From Pseudomonas putida (GTDB lineage: Bacteria > Pseudomonadota > Gammaproteobacteria > Pseudomonadales > Pseudomonadaceae): DNA of 64,000 nucleotides. The notes beneath the pieces were generated by a model that did no database searches, was not told the origin of the DNA, and worked only from the letters and a program-made list of their open reading frames with translations. Shown piece by piece: positions 53,711-62,230 of this stretch. A program made the position numbers and the translations under genes. The stretch spans positions 62,001 through 126,000 of the forward strand of contig NZ_MKZO01000004.1 in NCBI RefSeq assembly GCF_001941965.1, written 5' to 3'. Position 1 is the stretch's first letter, and every line of letters begins with the position of its first letter.

Positions 53711-56470
53711 TCAGAATTTGTATTCCAGCATCCCGGTCAGGGTCCGACCGCGGGCCAGGGAAAGGTTGTTGACGTCACCCATCGCCACGAAGTAAGCCTC
53801 ATCGGTCGCGTTTTCCAGGGCCATGGACAGGTTGATCTGTGGCGTCATCCAATAGCTGGCGAAGAGGTCGTAGACCTTGTATTTCGGCCACATGGCCTGG
53901 TCGAGCGTGGCGTAGGTGTGGTCATTGAGGTTCTCGCCGTTGCCCTTGCTGTAGCGCAGCCGGGCACCGACATCGAGCTGGTTGTCGAGGAAGCGCATAC
54001 CCAGGGTCAACGAGCCGCGATCAGCGGGCATGTAGGTGGCGTTACCCATGATGTTGCCGCAGGTAATCTGGTTGCTCATGGCGTCGTTGGGCACCGCCTG
54101 GTTGACCGCGAACTGACGCATCACGATACGGTTGCCCACCTGTACCGGACGGGTCACGGTGCCGACACGCACCGTGGATTTCGCCCCGCCCATGTAGAAC
54201 TGGCGCGAACAGAAGTCGTTGCTGCCGATCATGTGGGTGTAGGCAAGCCGGCCGTAATAACGGCCCGCGTCGTAGTCCAGGGCGTACTCGACACCGCGGA
54301 AGCGCGTGGTCTCCTGGTTGTTCTGGTAGGCCATCCGTCCCAACCCGATACCCGAGGCGGTTTCGTCCGGCAGGCTGACGTTGACGTCGAGGAACGAGAA
54401 GTTGTCGATCCGGGTGTCGAAGTACGCCACCTTCAGACCGAAGCGGTCTCCCTCGCGCAGCAGCGAATCCTTGAAGATATTGAAACCGAGCTCCCAGTCG
54501 TGAGAGGTCTCCGGCTTGAGGAAGGGGTTGGGATACACCATCTCGGAACTGCTGCCGCCATGCGCGCGACCGGTCATGAATACTTCGGTAACCGCCGGTG
54601 CACGCCAGCCGCGCCCCCATCGCGTATAGAGTTGCAACCAGTCCACACCCGGTTTGACTGCGATGCCGAAGGTCGGCGAAAAGCGACCCTGCTCGGTGGT
54701 CTCGTCGAAGATCAGGTGCTGCTGTGTCTTGGCCGGCCCTCCGGTTTCATAGGGCCCTTCCGGATACATCCACAACGTCATGCCGCTTTCGCCGCTCAGG
54801 CGATAACGGTCATAGCGCAGACCCGCATCCAGCGTCAGCCAAGCGTCATGCTCGTATTGCGCATGGGTGAACAGGCTCGCCGTCAGCTTCTTGCCTTCCG
54901 GGGTAGCGCCCTGGACATAGGGGTAAGCCTGTTCGTTTGGCGCGGCCACACGATCGGTCGCCGGTTTGAAACTGTCCTGGAAAAGCTCGGTGCCGTAGTT
55001 CAGGGTCAGTTTGTCGCTCGCACCGATGTAGAAGCGCGAGGTGTTCTGCACTTGCAGACCCCAGGTATCGGTCTGGAAGCGATCATTGTAGGCCGCGAAG
55101 CGGTTACCGCTGGACTCACTGGCATCGTTGGCGGCATTCCAGCGATCAAGCCGGGTCGTGACGAAGTAAAGCTTGGCTTTCACATCGATCAGGTCGTTGT
55201 CGGGAGTGAAGCTGTAGTCGATCGAGGCGTTCTTGGCGTTGAGGTCGTTGGATCCGCTGCGCTTGTAATAGAAGTCGGTGAGATCGTCCGTGAGCCAGGT
55301 CCAGGCATCCTTGCTGTCGGTATCCGTCTCGATATAGCTGAACTGAAGACGCTGATCCTGAGGCAGGTTGATGCCAAGCTTGACCAGTTGCGAGCGCGTC
55401 ACACTGCCCATGTCGCCCACTTCGCTGTTCAGCCAGTTGTCCCATGCCTCGGGATAGAACTGACGCAGACGGATCTCGGTACCGAGGTTGTCCTTGTTGT
55501 TGGTGCCGGCGCGGTAATCGCCAAAGTGGCGCTCGCTGACACCCAGCAACAGGTCGCCCACTTCGTTGCCGAAGGCAAATAACGCACTGCCGTTGAAATA
55601 GGTGCCGTTACCCAGCTCGCCGATCCCGTGGCCGGCGCGGATACGACCGCCGTACTCCTTGTCCGGGCCGAGAAATTCGCTGGCTTGCACGGTATTGAAG
55701 CTGGCGATGCCGCCGAGCACACCGGCGCCGCCCATACCCGATTGCGAGCCTTTTTCGATCTCGATCGAACTGATGAACTCCGGATCCACCACCATGATGC
55801 CGTTGCGCTGCTGGTGGCCGTTGACGTTGAAGTTCTGGCGCATGCCATCGATGTTCATGTTGACCCGGCCGTAGTCCTGCACGCCGCGGATGTTCACCGA
55901 CAGGCCCTGGTCACGGGGATCCACCGCGGTGTACACGCCTGCAGTTTCCTCCAGCATGTCGGCAGCATGGCGTGGCGGGCGCTTGTCGATCTGCTCGCGG
56001 GTGATCACCGCCACCGAGCGCGGTTCGCTGTAGACCCAATCACCATCACCGCGGGACTGGATGCGGGTGGCGCCCAGCTCGATGGACTTGCCATCGTCGG
56101 CCAGGCGCTCCAGGCCGACCTGGTCGTTGCCGGTGAAGCGGTAGCGCACCGGGTTGCCGCCGAGCAGCAGGGCCAGGGCTTCGCGGGAGGTGTGCTCGCC
56201 ATGCAGGCCATCGCTGCGCAGGCCGGCCAGCTTGCGACTGTCGAAGAACACCTGGACCTTGGCCTGCTCGGCGAAGGCCAGCACGGCGCTGTCCAGGGAC
56301 TGGGCCGGGATGTCGAAGCGGATCAGGGCCGTGCGCTGGGTCGCGCTCGAGGTCGGCTCGGCGGCCTGCACCGCGCCGATCCCCATCGGCAGGGTGCAGA
56401 CGCCCAGCAGCAGATTGCAGGCCAGGGCAATCCGGTTGAGGCGCAATGGTCGTTGGTTTGGAGTGGTCAC
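53711..56470 (-). CDS. hasR: HasR, TonB-dependent haemophore/haem receptor
   Basis: 919 residues from a GTG at 56470; the longer TTG reading to 56524 starts in the Fur-like site. A signal peptide ending near GAVQAA is followed by an STN signalling domain (IRFDIPAQSLDSAVLAFAEQ to GNDQVGLE), then the plug and the barrel. The plug loop NFNVNGHQQRNG contains a His (near 219) at the place of the known haem ligand of HasR. The barrel ends in LEYKF. It takes haem from HasA and signals to the HasS/HasI pair encoded upstream. Confidence 0.96.
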   Translation of the reverse strand: MTTPNQRPLRLNRIALACNLLLGVCTLPMGIGAVQAAEPTSSATQRTALIRFDIPAQSLDSAVLAFAEQAKVQVFFDSRKLAGLRSDGLHGEHTSREALALLLGGNPVRYRFTGNDQVGLERLADDGKSIELGATRIQSRGDGDWVYSEPRSVAVITREQIDKRPPRHAADMLEETAGVYTAVDPRDQGLSVNIRGVQDYGRVNMNIDGMRQNFNVNGHQQRNGIMVVDPEFISSIEIEKGSQSGMGGAGVLGGIASFNTVQASEFLGPDKEYGGRIRAGHGIGELGNGTYFNGSALFAFGNEVGDLLLGVSERHFGDYRAGTNNKDNLGTEIRLRQFYPEAWDNWLNSEVGDMGSVTRSQLVKLGINLPQDQRLQFSYIETDTDSKDAWTWLTDDLTDFYYKRSGSNDLNAKNASIDYSFTPDNDLIDVKAKLYFVTTRLDRWNAANDASESSGNRFAAYNDRFQTDTWGLQVQNTSRFYIGASDKLTLNYGTELFQDSFKPATDRVAAPNEQAYPYVQGATPEGKKLTASLFTHAQYEHDAWLTLDAGLRYDRYRLSGESGMTLWMYPEGPYETGGPAKTQQHLIFDETTEQGRFSPTFGIAVKPGVDWLQLYTRWGRGWRAPAVTEVFMTGRAHGGSSSEMVYPNPFLKPETSHDWELGFNIFKDSLLREGDRFGLKVAYFDTRIDNFSFLDVNVSLPDETASGIGLGRMAYQNNQETTRFRGVEYALDYDAGRYYGRLAYTHMIGSNDFCSRQFYMGGAKSTVRVGTVTRPVQVGNRIVMRQFAVNQAVPNDAMSNQITCGNIMGNATYMPADRGSLTLGMRFLDNQLDVGARLRYSKGNGENLNDHTYATLDQAMWPKYKVYDLFASYWMTPQINLSMALENATDEAYFVAMGDVNNLSLARGRTLTGMLEYKF

Positions 56471-56500
56471 TTCATGTGGCTCGCTGTGTTGGCATTTTCT

Positions 56501-56519
56501 AGTAATGAAAATCAATCTC
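56501..56519 (-). promoter_or_regulatory. Fur-box-like site upstream of hasR
   Basis: AGTAATGAAAATCAATCTC (56501-56519) agrees with the 19-bp Fur consensus at about 14 positions and lies 31 bases before the hasR start. Confidence 0.6.
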
Positions 56520-56602
56520 AACAATCAGACGAGCGGGGTAGGAAAAGTCAGTAAATAAATTTTCGGGAAAATTTCTGCAGGGGATTTTTGTGGGGTATTC
56601 GA

Positions 56603-56678
56603 GGGCCCTATCGCTGGCAAGCCAGCTCCCACAGGGTTCGCATAACCTGTGGGAGCTGGCTTGCCAGCGATGAGGCCC
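56603..56678. repeat. REP pair inside the has locus
   Basis: GGGCCCTATCGCTGGCAAGC and its inverted partner, ending near 56678, sit between hasS and hasR. The space between the two units is short. Confidence 0.9.
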
Positions 56679-56698
56679 GGGAGAGCAACGAAGAAGAA

Positions 56699-57700
56699 TC
56701 AGTAGATCAAGGTCAGCCCAGGCAAATCGACCCGCTTCACCTTCAGCTCATCGGTCAGCATCACCAGCGCCTGGTCCAGGTTGTCCAGGCGGAACATCCC
56801 GCTGACCTCGCGCCGCGCCAGCGCCGAATCAGTGATGAGTACATGACCGCCGCGATAGCGGTTGATCTGCTCCGCCACCTGCGCCATCGGCTCGCGTTCG
56901 AAGATCAGCAGCCCGCGCTGCCAGGCACTGGCGCGCCGCGGGTCCTGCTCCGGCCAGGCACGAATACCGTGCTGCGGGTCATAGCGCAGGCTCTGCCCCT
57001 CCTCCAGCACCCGCTCGGCGACCCCGCTGGCCGGCGGCTCGATCAGGCTGACCCGGGTACTGTGCTCGAGCATCCCGACCCAGCCACCCTGCCCTTCACC
57101 GCCAACCACGAAACGCGTGCCCAGCGCCCGGGTGGTCGCCCCGGCGTATTCGACGACGAAAGGCCGCGTCTCCTTGCCAGCGACTGGCGCCGCATCGAAC
57201 ACCGCATCCCCGGACAACAACCGCACGCGCCGCTCGCTATCGCTGTAGGCAAGGCTGATGGCACTGCCACTGTCGAGCTCGACCTTGCTGCCGTCGGGCA
57301 GGATGACCTGGCGGATCTCCCCGCGGCTGGTGACATAGTCGGCATTCAGACGCTGGACGATTTCCGGCCCACGATCCACGGCGAATACCGCCACCAGCAA
57401 CATGGCCGCCGTGCTCGCCACCCAGCGCAGGCGCGAACGCCGACGCCGACCACCAATCGGTCGCGGCGCTTCAGGCAACGCCACAGGCGCCGGCTGCGGC
57501 TCATCCAGATGCCCCAGGCGCCCAAGATCGGCCCAGGTCGCCTGGGCGAACGCCAACGCCCGTGCATGACGCGGATCGCACTCACGCCATTCAGCCAAGG
57601 CCTGCATCTGTCCGGGACTCAGGCACCCGGCATCCAGCAATACCGCCCACTCGGCGGCCTGCTCGCGAATTGCTTGCTCTGGCGGGATCTGGCTGCTCAC
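56699..57700 (-). CDS. hasS: HasS, FecR-family anti-sigma factor
   Basis: 333 residues from a GTG at 57700 (GAGAG upstream). A start at ATG 57772, overlapping the sigma stop as ATGA, would add 24 residues with no family resemblance, yet the overlap makes it possible. The cytoplasmic domain (EQAAEWAVLLDAGCLSPGQM, RECDPRHARALAFAQ) precedes a membrane segment (WVASTAAMLLVAVFAV), the FecR domain (VILPDGSKVELDSGSAISL, FVVEYAGATTRALGTRFVV) and a C-terminal STN-like tail. It restrains HasI until haem-loaded HasR signals. Confidence 0.93.
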   Translation of the reverse strand: MSSQIPPEQAIREQAAEWAVLLDAGCLSPGQMQALAEWRECDPRHARALAFAQATWADLGRLGHLDEPQPAPVALPEAPRPIGGRRRRSRLRWVASTAAMLLVAVFAVDRGPEIVQRLNADYVTSRGEIRQVILPDGSKVELDSGSAISLAYSDSERRVRLLSGDAVFDAAPVAGKETRPFVVEYAGATTRALGTRFVVGGEGQGGWVGMLEHSTRVSLIEPPASGVAERVLEEGQSLRYDPQHGIRAWPEQDPRRASAWQRGLLIFEREPMAQVAEQINRYRGGHVLITDSALARREVSGMFRLDNLDQALVMLTDELKVKRVDLPGLTLIY

Positions 57701-57768
57701 ACGGTTCTCTCGAATTCTGCTTATGTAAGGGCTGACGTCTGAAGGCGCATTTCCCAGTAAACCGTTCG

Positions 57769-58272
57769 TCATCCCGGTTCCTGCAGACACTGCATGACAT
57801 AGGCCAGGGCCTTGGACAGATGCTTCTGCACCGAGCTGTCGGAGATTTCCAGGCGCCGGGCGACCTCGGCGTGGGTCAGCCCTTCGAGGCGGTTGAGGCG
57901 GAAGATCTCCCGGGTCCGCGGCGGCAGTTCGTTCATTGCCGCGCGCAGGCGGCGCATATGCTGCTCGGCGGCGGTGCTGTCTTCAAGGCCGGGGCTGTCT
58001 TCGACGATGCCTTCGAGGGCTTCATGCGGTACCAGATCGGTCTTGCGCCGCTGTTGCTGGCGCAAGTGGTCGATCATCAGGTTGTGCGCCGTGCGGTAAA
58101 GGTAGGCCGGCGTATTGTCGATACGCTCGACGGACTGCTGCTCCGCCAGGCGCAGGAAACTTTCCTGCACCAGGTCGGCCGCCAGCTGCGGGTCGCGCAC
58201 CTTGCGCGTGAGCAGGCCCTGCAGGCTTTTCGCGTGCTTGAGGAACAGGCGCTTGAGGTCGGACTCCGCCAC
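57769..58272 (-). CDS. hasI: HasI, ECF sigma factor for haem uptake
   Basis: 167 residues from GTG 58272, preceded by a GGAG at good distance. Region 2 (LAADLVQESFLRLAE, LYRTAHNLMIDHLR) and region 4 (RLEGLTHAEVARRLEISDSSVQKHLSKAL) are complete. It would activate hasR and the following genes when released by HasS. A Fur-like site upstream (58316-58334) predicts iron control. The gene order hasI-hasS-hasR-hasA-hasD-hasE-hasF is the standard Pseudomonas haem operon. Confidence 0.94.
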   Translation of the reverse strand: MAESDLKRLFLKHAKSLQGLLTRKVRDPQLAADLVQESFLRLAEQQSVERIDNTPAYLYRTAHNLMIDHLRQQQRRKTDLVPHEALEGIVEDSPGLEDSTAAEQHMRRLRAAMNELPPRTREIFRLNRLEGLTHAEVARRLEISDSSVQKHLSKALAYVMQCLQEPG

Positions 58273-58315
58273 GCGAACTCCAGGAGGCTATCGGAAGGGA
58301 GGCGCCATGCTACTC

Positions 58316-58334
58316 GTTAGTGAGAATCACTTGC
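58316..58334 (-). promoter_or_regulatory. Fur-box-like site upstream of hasI
   Basis: GTTAGTGAGAATCACTTGC (58316-58334) matches the Fur consensus at about 13 of 19 positions, 44 bases before the hasI start and just before the 3' end of radA. Confidence 0.55.
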
Positions 58335-58355
58335 AAGAAGTCCGCGCCGCCTGTC

Positions 58356-59726
58356 CTATTCCTCGAAGAGTGCGTCGAGGGCCTGTTCCAGGCGGGTGAC
58401 CGCGATCACCTGAAGGCCCGCCGGCGCTTCCTTCGGCGCATTGCCCTTGGGCACGATGGCGCGCTTGAAGCCGTGCTTGGCCGCTTCCTTCAGGCGCTCC
58501 TGGCCGCTCGGCACCGGACGCACCTCGCCCGACAGGCCGATCTCGCCGAACACCAGCAAGCCCTGGGACAGCGGCCTGTTGCGCAGGCTGGACATCACGG
58601 CCGCGATCAGCGCCAGGTCGGACGCGGTCTCCAGCACCTTGACCCCGCCGACCACGTTGAGGAACACATCCTGGTCGTGGGTAGGAATCCCGCCATGCCG
58701 GTGCAGGACCGCCAGCAGCATGGCCAGGCGGTTCTGGTCGAGGCCGAGGGTCACCCGGCGCGGGTTGGCGAGATGGCTGTCGTCCACCAGGGCCTGGACT
58801 TCCACCAGCATCGGCCGGGTGCCTTCCCAGGTCGCCATGACCACGCTACCCGGAACTTCGTCCTGGGTGCGGGTGAGAAAGATCGCCGAAGGGTTGGAGA
58901 CTTCCTTCAGGCCACGGTCGGTCATGCCGAACACGCCCAGTTCGTTGACCGCGCCGAAGCGGTTCTTCACCGCCCGCAGCAGGCGCAGGCGGCCGTCGGA
59001 TTCGCCCTCGAAATACAGCACGGTGTCGACCATATGCTCCAGCACCCGCGGGCCGGCCAGGGCGCCTTCCTTGGTCACGTGGCCGACCAGGAAGATCGCC
59101 GTGCCGCTCTGCTTGGCGTAGCGCACCAGCAGCGCCGCGCTTTCACGCACCTGGGCAACGCCGCCGGGCGCCGATTGCAGTTGCTCGGTGAAGATGGTCT
59201 GGATCGAGTCGATCACCATGACCTTGGGTTTTTCGCTGCGGGCGGTGGCAATGATGCTTTCGATGCAGGTCTCGGTCATCACCCGCAACTGGTCCAGCGG
59301 CAGGCCCAGCCGCCGGCCGCGCATGGCCACCTGCTGCTGGGACTCTTCGCCGGTGACGTACAGCGCCGGCATGCGCGCGGCGATATGGCAAAGGGTCTGC
59401 AGGAGGATGGTCGACTTGCCGATCCCGGGGTCGCCGCCGATCAGCACCACCGAACCGTCCACCAGGCCGCCGCCGAGCACCCGGTCGAGTTCGGCGCTGG
59501 CGGTGGAGAAGCGCGGGATCTCCTCGATGGAGACTTCGGCCAGGGTCTTGATCTGCGCCTGTTGCCCGGCCCAGCCGGTGCGGCCGCTGGGCGCTGCAGC
59601 GCCGCCACTCTCGATCATGGTCTCGGTCAGGGTGTTCCAGGCGCCGCATTCACTGCATTGGCCGGCCCACTTCGGGAAGGTCGCACCGCACTCGGTGCAG
59701 CCGTACAAGCGCTTGGCCTTGGCCAT
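58356..59726 (-). CDS. radA: RadA, DNA-repair ATPase/branch-migration protein
   Basis: 456 residues from ATG 59726 (MAKAKRLYGCTECGATFPKW); the extension to 59831 is not conserved. A C4 zinc finger (CTEC ... CSEC) is followed by a RecA-like core with Walker A GGDPGIGKSTI and the RadA-specific KNRFG motif (VKNRFGAVNELGVF). The C-terminal part is Lon-protease-like without the catalytic dyad (LDQNRLAMLLAVLHRHGGI). It helps process recombination intermediates. Confidence 0.97.
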   Translation of the reverse strand: MAKAKRLYGCTECGATFPKWAGQCSECGAWNTLTETMIESGGAAAPSGRTGWAGQQAQIKTLAEVSIEEIPRFSTASAELDRVLGGGLVDGSVVLIGGDPGIGKSTILLQTLCHIAARMPALYVTGEESQQQVAMRGRRLGLPLDQLRVMTETCIESIIATARSEKPKVMVIDSIQTIFTEQLQSAPGGVAQVRESAALLVRYAKQSGTAIFLVGHVTKEGALAGPRVLEHMVDTVLYFEGESDGRLRLLRAVKNRFGAVNELGVFGMTDRGLKEVSNPSAIFLTRTQDEVPGSVVMATWEGTRPMLVEVQALVDDSHLANPRRVTLGLDQNRLAMLLAVLHRHGGIPTHDQDVFLNVVGGVKVLETASDLALIAAVMSSLRNRPLSQGLLVFGEIGLSGEVRPVPSGQERLKEAAKHGFKRAIVPKGNAPKEAPAGLQVIAVTRLEQALDALFEE

Positions 59727-59896
59727 GGGCAATCTCCTGGAAAAAGTCGCCATGATAGCCGCCGCGCCGGGACGGGTGCCAATCGCAAGCAAACCATTGG
59801 CTATCAGCGGGGTCATTTGTAATCGACGCAACGCATGAAGCGCTTCGCTGAATTACACTGCGTCGACCCACCTTCAATTGTTACAAGGAATAAACC

Positions 59897-60310
59897 ATGG
59901 GCATGATCAGTGAATTCAAAGCCTTTGCGGTCAAGGGCAATGTCGTCGACATGGCCGTCGGTATCATCATCGGCGCCGCCTTCGGCAAAATCGTTTCATC
60001 TTTCGTCGGCGACGTGGTGATGCCACCCCTGGGCCTGTTGATTGGCGGAGTGGATTTCAGTGACCTGGCGATCACCCTGAAAGCGGCGCAAGGGGATACG
60101 CCGGCGGTGGTAATGGCCTACGGCAAGTTCATCCAGACGGTGGTGGACTTCCTGATCGTGGCGTTCGCGATCTTCATGGGGGTGAAGGCGATCAACCGGT
60201 TGAAGCGTGAAGAGGCCGTTGCGCCGTCGGTGCCGCCTGCGCCGACGCCGCAGGAGACCTTGCTGACCGAGATCCGGGATTTGCTCAAGGCTCAGAACAA
60301 CAAGCCCTGA
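59897..60310 (+). CDS. mscL: Large-conductance mechanosensitive channel
   Basis: 137 residues. The N terminus [20 protein letters not shown] leads into helix 1 ([17 protein letters not shown]), the periplasmic loop, helix 2 ([20 protein letters not shown]) and a C-terminal helical bundle ([13 protein letters not shown]). It releases solutes on osmotic downshock. It is divergent from radA; ACAAGGAATAAACC is the ribosome-binding site. Confidence 0.98.
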   Translation: MGMISEFKAFAVKGNVVDMAVGIIIGAAFGKIVSSFVGDVVMPPLGLLIGGVDFSDLAITLKAAQGDTPAVVMAYGKFIQTVVDFLIVAFAIFMGVKAINRLKREEAVAPSVPPAPTPQETLLTEIRDLLKAQNNKP

Positions 60311-60324
60311 AGGCTTGCACGATA

Positions 60325-60401
60325 CCTGTGGGAGCTGGCTTGCCAGCGATAGCGGTAGTGAATTCACCATTGCAATCGCTGGCAAGCCAGCTCCCACAGG
60401 G
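60325..60401. repeat. REP pair (inverted)
   Basis: CCTGTGGGAGCTGGCTTGCC at 60325 and its inverted partner, ending 60401, lie between the convergent mscL and fpr genes. Confidence 0.9.
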
Positions 60402-60416
60402 TCCTGCGCAAGGCAG

Positions 60417-61193
60417 TTACCAATAGGTTTCGACCGCCACCTGCCCCGGCCGCCGGCTCAGGCTCAGGTTCAGCCCCCGCGCCTTGAGCACCTGCCGGGT
60501 GTCGTCGATCATCTGCGGATTGCCACACAGCATCACCCGCGAATGCTCGGGAATCAGCTCCAGCCCTGCAGCCCGCTCCAGCTCGCCATTCTCGATCAGC
60601 GTAGTGATCCGTCCATTCAGCGCCCCCGGATGCTCCTCGCGGGTCACCACCGGGATGAACTGCAACTTGCCGGCATATTCCGCCAGGTACTCGCGCTGCT
60701 CCAGCCCGGCAATCAAATCCAGGTAGGCCAGCTCACGGGCTTCACGCACCGAATACACCAGCTTGATCGTCTCGAACCGCTCCCAGGCTTCGAAGTCCTG
60801 GAGGATCGACAGGAACGGCGCGATCCCGGTCCCGGTGGCCAGCAACCACAGATCACGACCGTCGACAAAGCGATCGAGGGTCAGGTAGCCGAACGCCTGG
60901 CGGTCGATCAGCAATTCGTCGCCCTCGCGCAGGCGGCTCAGTTCGCTGGTGAACTCACCACCCAGAACGACGATGGAATAGAAATCCAGGTGTTCGTCGA
61001 ACGGCGACGACACCATCGAATAAGCCCGCCAGACCACGCTGCCATCTGCCTTGCTCACGCCCAGGCGGGCGAACTGGCCGGCGCGGAAACGGAAACCGGC
61101 ATCGCGGGTGGTGCGCAGGCTGAACAGGCTGGGGGTCAGCGGCTGGACGTCGAGCAGGGTTTGGCGGGTGTATTTCTCCGCGCTGGCAGTCAT
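60417..61193 (-). CDS. fpr: Ferredoxin--NADP(+) reductase
   Basis: 258 residues from ATG 61193. The FAD domain contains RAYSMVSSPFDEHLDFYSIV, and the NADP domain LLATGTGIAPFLSILQDF and VMLCGNPQMIDDTRQVL; it ends in VETYW, the aromatic C terminus of bacterial FPRs. It moves electrons between NADPH and ferredoxin or flavodoxin, also in defence against oxidative stress. It is divergent from the LuxR-type gene at 61442 across 248 bases. Confidence 0.94.
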   Translation of the reverse strand: MTASAEKYTRQTLLDVQPLTPSLFSLRTTRDAGFRFRAGQFARLGVSKADGSVVWRAYSMVSSPFDEHLDFYSIVVLGGEFTSELSRLREGDELLIDRQAFGYLTLDRFVDGRDLWLLATGTGIAPFLSILQDFEAWERFETIKLVYSVREARELAYLDLIAGLEQREYLAEYAGKLQFIPVVTREEHPGALNGRITTLIENGELERAAGLELIPEHSRVMLCGNPQMIDDTRQVLKARGLNLSLSRRPGQVAVETYW

Positions 61194-61372
61194 GGTTCGC
61201 TCCACAAATCAGGTGCGCCCAGTTTCGCCCAAAGCCGTGGGAATAAACACCACCGGTTTGTAGTGGCATGCCGTGTTTGCGGAGCGAAATGCATACACAT
61301 CGCGTTTACCCGAACTGAGCGTTGCCGACCATGATCTGAGTCAAGTTATAGCGAAAAAAACCAAATACCTTG

Positions 61373-61390
61373 TAGGACAATTCCTATACT
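61373..61390 (+). promoter_or_regulatory. Inverted repeat overlapping a -10 box upstream of the LuxR gene
   Basis: TAGGA-CAAT-TCCTA (61373-61386) overlaps TATACT (61385-61390), a -10 candidate about 50 bases before the start codon. It is a candidate operator, perhaps for autoregulation. Confidence 0.4.
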
Positions 61391-61441
61391 CAGCAGACGT
61401 CAATCGCTAACTTGGATCCATGTACAGGGAGCAACACGCAA

Positions 61442-62146
61442 ATGCCGCATTGGAAGCAGGAGCAGCTCGAAAGCCTGATCGCCGAACAGGACCCCGAGCG
61501 CATCTTCGAATCCGCCCTGTCTTTGGCGCAGCAACTGGACATGGAGTACCTGAGCCTGGTGGTACAAAGCCAGGCCACGGGGATGACCCCGCAGATCATC
61601 ATGTTCAACAACTACTCCGCCGAATGGAACGCCCATTACCAGGCCAGCAACTACCTCGCCCAGGACCCGACCTTCCAGCACTGCCGCCACTCGCTGATCC
61701 CCCTGCTCTGGGAGGACGCGGTGTTCAGCGAAACGCCGCAACTGCGCGAGGATGCCCGGGCCCACGGCCTGAGTCATGGCTGGAGCCAGGCGGCCCACGA
61801 TATCCGCGGCAACAACAGCGTGCTGAGCCTGGTACGCAGCACCGGCAGCATCGACATCGGCGAGTTCTATGACAAGACCGGGCAGGCCCTGTGGCTGTGC
61901 AATGTCATGCACACGGTGATGGTCGAGCGGATCAACCCGCTGCAACCCAACGGCTTCGGTCTGTCCGATCGCGAGCGCGAAGTGCTGAAATGGTCGGCCG
62001 CCGGCAAGACCGCCTCCGATATCGCCTGCATCCTGACCCTGTCGCAAAGCACGGTGAACTTCCATATCCGCAGCGTGATCACCAAGATGCACGCCAACAA
62101 CAAGGCCGGCGCCGTGGCCATCGCCGCCATGCACGGCCTGCTCTGA
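61442..62146 (+). CDS. ppoR: LuxR-type regulator with AHL-binding domain (PpoR-like solo)
   Basis: 234 residues from ATG 61442; a longer reading to 61412 would start at TTG. The N-terminal half is an autoinducer-binding domain in which all six residues usually conserved among AHL receptors are present: Trp62, Tyr66, Asp75, Pro76, Trp90 and Gly113. The C-terminal part is a GerE helix-turn-helix (LSDREREVLKWSAAGKTASD, STVNFHIRSVITKMHANNK). No LuxI synthase lies in the window, so it is a solo here. Length and neighbourhood (mscL, fpr, rlmG) match PpoR of P. putida, from memory. Confidence 0.88.
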   Translation: MPHWKQEQLESLIAEQDPERIFESALSLAQQLDMEYLSLVVQSQATGMTPQIIMFNNYSAEWNAHYQASNYLAQDPTFQHCRHSLIPLLWEDAVFSETPQLREDARAHGLSHGWSQAAHDIRGNNSVLSLVRSTGSIDIGEFYDKTGQALWLCNVMHTVMVERINPLQPNGFGLSDREREVLKWSAAGKTASDIACILTLSQSTVNFHIRSVITKMHANNKAGAVAIAAMHGLL

Positions 62147-62230
62147 CCCCGCGACGCGGCAAAGCCCTGTAGAATCGGCGCCTGTCTGTCACTGCCGCGC
62201 AGTGCCACCCATGCCCCAGAGCCTCGTACC

